From the NCBI GenBank assembly GCA_003448685.1, contig DLXW01000017.1, positions 23,445 through 41,037 on the forward strand: 17,593 bases of DNA, in the 5' to 3' direction. Positions within the stretch are counted from its first letter, which is position 1, and the number at the start of each line of letters is the position of its first letter. Positions 14,945-17,593 of the stretch are shown here, in pieces. The notes under the pieces are model-generated. The model made no database searches. It was not told where the DNA came from and saw only the letters and a program-made list of their open reading frames with translations. A program made the position numbers and the translations under genes. This DNA is from Cyanothece sp. UBA12306. GTDB taxonomy: Bacteria; Cyanobacteriota; Cyanobacteriia; Cyanobacteriales; Microcystaceae.

Positions 14945-15072
14945 ATATTTAACTGTAGATGGTATGCTTAAAAGTTGCCGAAAAGCGAAAACCAAGCAAG
15001 AGGCAATGCACCTTGAAAACTTGATATATAGGTTTTTGCCAGGTTTATCCGCATAGGAGAAATTGAGGAAGC
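14945..15072. other. Spacer between IS-like end and repeat copy 1
   Basis: There is no ORF or known RNA here. A possible stem TTGCC...GGCAA spans about 14978-15006 and the sequence is A-rich. It could be the inside of a non-autonomous IS605-like element, but a second end was not found. Confidence 0.35.
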
Positions 15073-15221
15073 AGAAATTCTTGAACCTCAGAATCATTTC
15101 TAAACTCTTTTTTTAACATTTATATTGCGGTACTTATTACATCATTATCTTCATCATCAACCGCACGAGATTTGAGCAATTTTACCGTATCAGAATCTTC
15201 TTTAAACTGTTGTCTTAATAA
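15073..15221 (-). pseudogene. HEAT-like repeat fragment, copy 1 (in-frame stop)
   Basis: Conceptual minus-strand translation reads LLRQQFKEDSDTVKLLKSRA, then VDDEDNDVISTAI, a TAA stop (15120-15122), then MLKKEFRNDSEVQEFL. It parallels the open copy at 15884-16057 (LLRKQYKEDPETVKILQSRA...). The pattern of paired helices with D-x-V-R/I-x-x-A-I resembles HEAT-type repeats found at the C-termini of cyanobacterial NACHT/STAND proteins. It starts 7 nt beyond the stop of the antitoxin gene. No start codon or partner sequence is present, so it is a fragment, not a gene. Confidence 0.8.
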
Positions 15222-15228
15222 ATTTAAT

Positions 15229-15540
15229 TTATTTAACTTCGATTTTTATCTTTAATCCTAATTGATCTAAAAAATTAACAAATTCATAGATTTCTTCTCC
15301 TCCATCTTGATTTAATAATTTGTTAAATTGACTGGAAAATTTTTCAGGAACATTAGATAAGTCATGTTGATTCTGATAAGCTTTAATAACTTTGAGTAAA
15401 GCATTTTTTAATAATTGAGGTTCAGGATTTTCTTCTTCTAAGATTGCTTCAAGAAACCCCGCAGCGTGTTGGGAATTTTGTAGCTTTTCAATGATAAAAT
15501 CATCATAGTTTTGACTCGCTATCGTTTTGACGTTGTTCAT
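15229..15540 (-). CDS. HigA-like antitoxin (addiction module antidote)
   Basis: This 103-residue protein has the N-terminal pattern of COG3636-type antidotes (QNYDDFIIEKLQNSQHAAGFLEAILEE) and an ending FVNFLDQLGLKIKIEV like HigA proteins. The middle, where a helix-turn-helix would lie (about 48-90), is divergent (HDLSNVPEKFSSQFNKLLNQ), so DNA binding is less certain. It overlaps the preceding toxin gene by 38 nt, which indicates translational coupling and the toxin-first order of HigBA-like modules. The gene ends 7 nt before repeat copy 1. Confidence 0.75.
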   Translation of the reverse strand: MNNVKTIASQNYDDFIIEKLQNSQHAAGFLEAILEEENPEPQLLKNALLKVIKAYQNQHDLSNVPEKFSSQFNKLLNQDGGEEIYEFVNFLDQLGLKIKIEVK

Positions 15541-15856
15541 AATCTTTCCAATACTCCTTTGCTTTGATAATATCTTTTTGTTGAGTTTTTTTATCTCCTC
15601 CGCACAGCAGAAGAATTAATTGATTTCCTTTTTGTCCAAAATAAACACGATAACCGGAACCATAATTAATTTTTAGTTCACAAACTCCATCTCCGACTGA
15701 ACGATGATCTCCTAAGTTTCCTAATGCAACTCGTTCTAATCTAACATCAATTTTATATTGAACTTTGGGATCTTTGAGGGAATTATACCACTGCTTAAAC
15801 GGAATGTCTCCTCTTAAACTCACATAAATTTGTATTTCTCTTGGTTGTGCTTCCAT
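15503..15856 (-). CDS. RelE/HigB-family toxin (addiction module killer protein)
   Basis: This 117-residue protein has the layout of the RelE/ParE-superfamily addiction module killer group: IPFKQWYNSLKDPKVQYKI, then LERVALGNLGDHRSVGDGV, ELKINYGSGYRVYFGQKG and LLLCGGDKKTQQKDIIKAKEYW. The conserved GYRVYF strand and GGDKKTQ turn are intact. Members cleave mRNA, often on the ribosome. The tail after residue 104 (DYEQRQNDSESKL) lies in the overlap with the antitoxin. It starts 27 nt after the stop of repeat copy 2 on the same strand. Confidence 0.88.
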   Translation of the reverse strand: MEAQPREIQIYVSLRGDIPFKQWYNSLKDPKVQYKIDVRLERVALGNLGDHRSVGDGVCELKINYGSGYRVYFGQKGNQLILLLCGGDKKTQQKDIIKAKEYWKDYEQRQNDSESKL

Positions 15857-15883
15857 TCTATATTTTTATTGATCATTGATTTA

Positions 15884-16084
15884 TTATAAATTATCAAGAA
15901 ATTCTTGAACCTCAGAATTATTTCTAAACTCTTCTTTTAATAGTGCGATCGCCGTTATTCTTACATCATAATGTTCATCATCAACGGCACGAGATTGGAG
16001 GATTTTTACCGTTTCGGGGTCTTCTTTATACTGTTTTCTTAATAGTTTAAGTACCATTGTTTGTATAATTATTGCGAGGATCAA
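15884..16084 (-). pseudogene. HEAT-like repeat fragment, copy 2 (open)
   Basis: This is the most complete copy. From the ATG at 16057 it encodes a 57-residue peptide starting MVLKLLRKQYKEDPETVKIL and ending KEEFRNNSEVQEFLDNL. An in-frame ATG at 16084 would add a hydrophobic stretch (MILAIIIQT) unlike the other copies. It spans about one and a half HEAT-like repeats, too little for a stable solenoid on its own, so I call it a gene fragment. A small expressed peptide cannot be excluded. It contains a GCGATCGC site at 15945. Confidence 0.65.
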
Positions 16085-16138
16085 TGATTAAGTATTATCA
16101 TGATTAAAATTACAATATACAATAAGTAGGTTTGGGTA

Positions 16139-16387
16139 ATGTCTTTAATTATTTCAGATGAATTTTTAGAAGCTTCACAGTTAACGCAAGGAGAATTTTT
16201 ACAAGAAATTGCTTTATATTTGTTTGAGTCAGGACGATTAACTTTAGGTTATGCAGCAAAAATGGCAGAAATGGAGTCTGACGATTTTCGAGAGTTGCTA
16301 AAATCTCGTAAAATCCCATTATATCAATATAATTTGGAAGATTTTGAAATTGATCTTAAAAATTTACAGGAGTTAAAAAGATTGTGA
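16139..16387 (+). CDS. UPF0175 family antitoxin
   Basis: This 82-residue UPF0175 protein is a probable DNA-binding antitoxin. The recognisable core is QEIALYLFESGRLTLGYAAKMAEM, then FRELLKSRKIPLYQYNLEDFEIDLKNL. The GRLTLGYAAKMAEM segment is a helix-turn-helix-like element, and the C-terminal part would cap the toxin. Its last codons overlap the start of the PIN-domain gene by 4 nt (GTGA), indicating translational coupling. AGG lies 10 nt upstream of the ATG. Both genes run on the plus strand, against the other modules in this island. Confidence 0.9.
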   Translation: MSLIISDEFLEASQLTQGEFLQEIALYLFESGRLTLGYAAKMAEMESDDFRELLKSRKIPLYQYNLEDFEIDLKNLQELKRL

Positions 16388-16788
16388 TTATTAGTGATAC
16401 TTCTGTGATTTCAAATCTAATTAGTATTGATCATTTATTTCTGCTGAAAATACTTTATCAACAAGTAATTATTCCACAAGCTGTTTATAATGAATTGTCC
16501 AGATTTTATCCTCAAATTCTAGATTATTTGCAGCAAGAAAGTTTTTCTATGATACAGGTTAAAAGTGTAACTGATCAAAATAAGGTATATCAGTTACAAC
16601 AAGAAGCTAAGTTAGATGATGGAGAATCAGAAGCTATTATTTTAGCGTTGGAGTTAAAGACGGATTTATTATTAATAGATGAACGTCGTGGTCGATCTGT
16701 TGCACAACGTTTAGGGATTAGAATCACAGGGTTATTGGGAATTTTATTAGGAAACTTGAGAATTTTTTCCTATAAGTATCTTCTTTAA
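16384..16788 (+). CDS. DUF3368 PIN-like toxin, C-terminally truncated
   Basis: This is a VapC-like PIN-fold ribonuclease of the DUF3368 group. Acidic residues are D5 in IISDTSVI, E37 in VYNELSR, D79/E81/E83 in LDDGESEAI and D99 in LLIDERRGR. The start is a GTG overlapping the UPF0175 stop. The protein ends at 134 residues: after GIRITGLLGILL the usual segment of some 25-35 residues (helix and a GFRIS-like strand) is missing and is replaced by RIFSYKYLL. The stop lies inside a sequence shared with repeat copy 1, so the 3' end was probably lost by recombination at that repeat. The acidic core is present, but folding or activity may be affected. Confidence 0.87.
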   Translation: MIISDTSVISNLISIDHLFLLKILYQQVIIPQAVYNELSRFYPQILDYLQQESFSMIQVKSVTDQNKVYQLQQEAKLDDGESEAIILALELKTDLLLIDERRGRSVAQRLGIRITGLLGILLGNLRIFSYKYLL

Positions 16789-16802
16789 ACTGTTGTCCTA
16801 AT
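16778..16802 (-). repeat. HEAT-like repeat fragment, copy 3 (remnant)
   Basis: About 24 nt match the start of repeat copy 1 (minus-strand peptide LxQQFKED), differing at one position in the core. It overlaps the last codons of the DUF3368 gene and lies 22 nt from the DUF2442 stop. It probably marks a recombination junction. Confidence 0.6.
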
Positions 16803-16823
16803 TGTTTATTTCACACCAACTAT

Positions 16824-17165
16824 CTATTTTAGTAAAGATTGATGTTCATGACTCTTTTTCTTACTACCAAATTTACCTAATAACAATCCTTGAATACTTA
16901 AATCAATGTCTACTTGATCCCATCTCAGTCCTTTTCCCGATGGAGTTAATTCAACAGTCGCTAATATGTTCGGTGATAAGTTAGCGATCGCGTCTACTGA
17001 TTTGGGTGAAAATGAAAAGAGAGAACCGTTTATAAAGTAAATTGTAATTGTTCCTTGATTGAATAATACTTTGTTTGCTTTGGGTTCAGTTTCATTTATT
17101 TTGGATTGATTAGCGATCGCTTGATCAATTTGATTTTCAATTTGTTGATCTGTTAGTTCCATCAT
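16824..17165 (-). CDS. DUF2442 domain protein
   Basis: This 113-residue protein has a charged N-terminal helix (about 1-30), then the DUF2442 domain: ITIYFINGSLFSFSPKSVDAI, ILATVELTPSGKGLRW and VDIDLSIQGLLLGKFG. DUF2442 proteins are commonly found as partners of DUF4160 proteins and are often annotated as toxin-antitoxin-like; the mechanism is not established. The start lies 6 nt after the DUF4160 stop, a tight operon. Two GCGATCGC sites lie inside it (16983, 17113). Confidence 0.88.
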   Translation of the reverse strand: MMELTDQQIENQIDQAIANQSKINETEPKANKVLFNQGTITIYFINGSLFSFSPKSVDAIANLSPNILATVELTPSGKGLRWDQVDIDLSIQGLLLGKFGSKKKSHEHQSLLK

Positions 17166-17171
17166 TGTTGT

Positions 17172-17417
17172 TTATTCTCCATGAATTTGGTTCCATTCAG
17201 CAATTAATTGTTTTTGATGTTCATAGACAATTCTGATTGCTTTAGCAACTTCTTTGCGTTTCATTCCATAAAACTCTCGTAATTCTGGATTTCCATTTTC
17301 TCCCACTAGGTTAATAACACATTCTCCATTATCTTTGAATATATGGACATGACAAGGTAAATGATCGTTTGACCATATCCGAACAATATAACCATCTATT
17401 CTTAGTACAGTAGCCAT
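17172..17417 (-). CDS. DUF4160 domain protein
   Basis: This 81-residue DUF4160 protein reads MATVLRIDGYIVRIWSNDHL, then PCHVHIFKDNGECVINL and a basic helical C-terminus (MKRKEVAKAIRIVYEHQKQLI). The compact beta-rich start with the PxHVH motif is characteristic. It is first in the DUF4160-DUF2442 operon. The ATG is preceded by GGTAAGATCAG, a modest ribosome site. It starts 18 nt after the stop of repeat copy 4. Function is unknown; a role as the toxin-like member is inferred from the paired arrangement. Confidence 0.9.
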   Translation of the reverse strand: MATVLRIDGYIVRIWSNDHLPCHVHIFKDNGECVINLVGENGNPELREFYGMKRKEVAKAIRIVYEHQKQLIAEWNQIHGE

Positions 17418-17435
17418 TATTATTCTGATCTTACC

Positions 17436-17541
17436 TTATTTTATATCATCGAGAAATTCTTGAACCTCAGAATTATTTCTCAACTCTTCTTTTAATAGTT
17501 CGATCGCGATTTTTCTGAGATACCATTTTCATAATCAATCG
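17436..17541 (-). pseudogene. HEAT-like repeat fragment, copy 4 (frameshifted, truncated)
   Basis: The minus-strand translation of the 3' part, IAIELLKEELRNNSEVQEFL followed by DDIK and a stop, matches copy 2 nearly residue for residue. Further upstream the similarity continues in another frame (DYENGI, equivalent to DDEHYDV), showing a frameshift, and it ends near 17541. It lies directly upstream of DUF4160, just as copy 2 lies directly upstream of the RelE-like toxin. Confidence 0.75.
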
Positions 17542-17560
17542 GAGGATAACTAGACTAATT

Positions 17561-17581
17561 GGACATAATAGTATTATGTCC
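17561..17581. repeat. Perfect 21-nt palindrome at window end
   Basis: GGACATAATA-G-TATTATGTCC is a perfect 10-bp dyad around one central base. It lies just beyond the truncated end of repeat copy 4. It could be an insertion-element end, an operator or a terminator stem; the window stops before this can be decided. Confidence 0.6.
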
Positions 17582-17593
17582 CTACAGTATACC

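Noticed and set aside
14945..15072. Possible riboswitch or small RNA
   Set aside because: Only a weak TTGCC/GGCAA pairing is seen. No known riboswitch core could be recognised, and the region is better explained as an IS-associated spacer.
15073..17581. Prophage or integrative element
   Set aside because: No integrase, capsid, portal, lysis or replication gene and no attachment-site pair is seen; only small TA-type modules and repeat fragments.

Overview
The window is from a low-GC cyanobacterium. The palindrome GCGATCGC (the HIP1 motif of cyanobacteria) recurs about a dozen times (for example near 1738, 6556, 6857, 8272, 11238, 14533, 15945, 16983, 17113). Several proteins belong to families found mainly or only in cyanobacteria: DUF3318, DUF3155, DUF4359, a CCB1-like cytochrome b6f assembly factor and a Hik2/CSK-like kinase. 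AT-richness and the IS605/TA-rich accessory DNA fit a unicellular Cyanothece/Crocosphaera/Gloeothece/Microcystis-type genome, but that placement is inference.

Layout. (1) 1-1366: a tnpB-only IS200/IS605-type element on the minus strand. Its left-end hairpins lie at 1334-1362, and its right end is cut by the window edge. (2) 1479-4971: DUF3318 protein with a small upstream ORF, folB (folate synthesis), a rhomboid protease and hslO (Hsp33 redox chaperone). (3) 5001-5117: convergent terminator and repeat region between hslO and hemB. (4) 5119-9773: a minus-strand run of hemB, a PLP aminotransferase, a zinc-ribbon membrane protein, a cyanobacterial protein of unknown function and a long RNase H-fold protein. 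(5) 9984-12352: queF, a GAF histidine kinase and, divergently, DUF3155 with a clear sigma70-type promoter and a TTG start. (6) 12403-14903: CCB1-like gene, DUF4359 gene with its terminator, tRNA-His(GUG) and an M20D amidohydrolase. A solitary IS605-like terminal hairpin sits 9 nt before the amidohydrolase start.

(7) 15073-17581 is the accessory part and the most interesting. Three small gene pairs alternate with at least four copies or fragments of one HEAT-like repeat coding sequence, all on the minus strand. The pairs are a RelE-like toxin with a HigA-like antitoxin, UPF0175 with a DUF3368 PIN protein, and DUF4160 with DUF2442. The repeat copies are at 15073-15221 (in-frame stop), 15884-16057 (open), 16778-16802 (short remnant) and 17436-17541 (frameshifted). 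The DUF3368 toxin reading frame ends inside one remnant and looks C-terminally truncated. The layout resembles small addiction-type modules exchanged at repeats left from the C-terminus of a larger HEAT-repeat (possibly NACHT/STAND-type) gene.

Most of positions 1400-14900 is ordinary chromosomal housekeeping. The left edge and the right-hand 2.5 kb carry the mobile signal.
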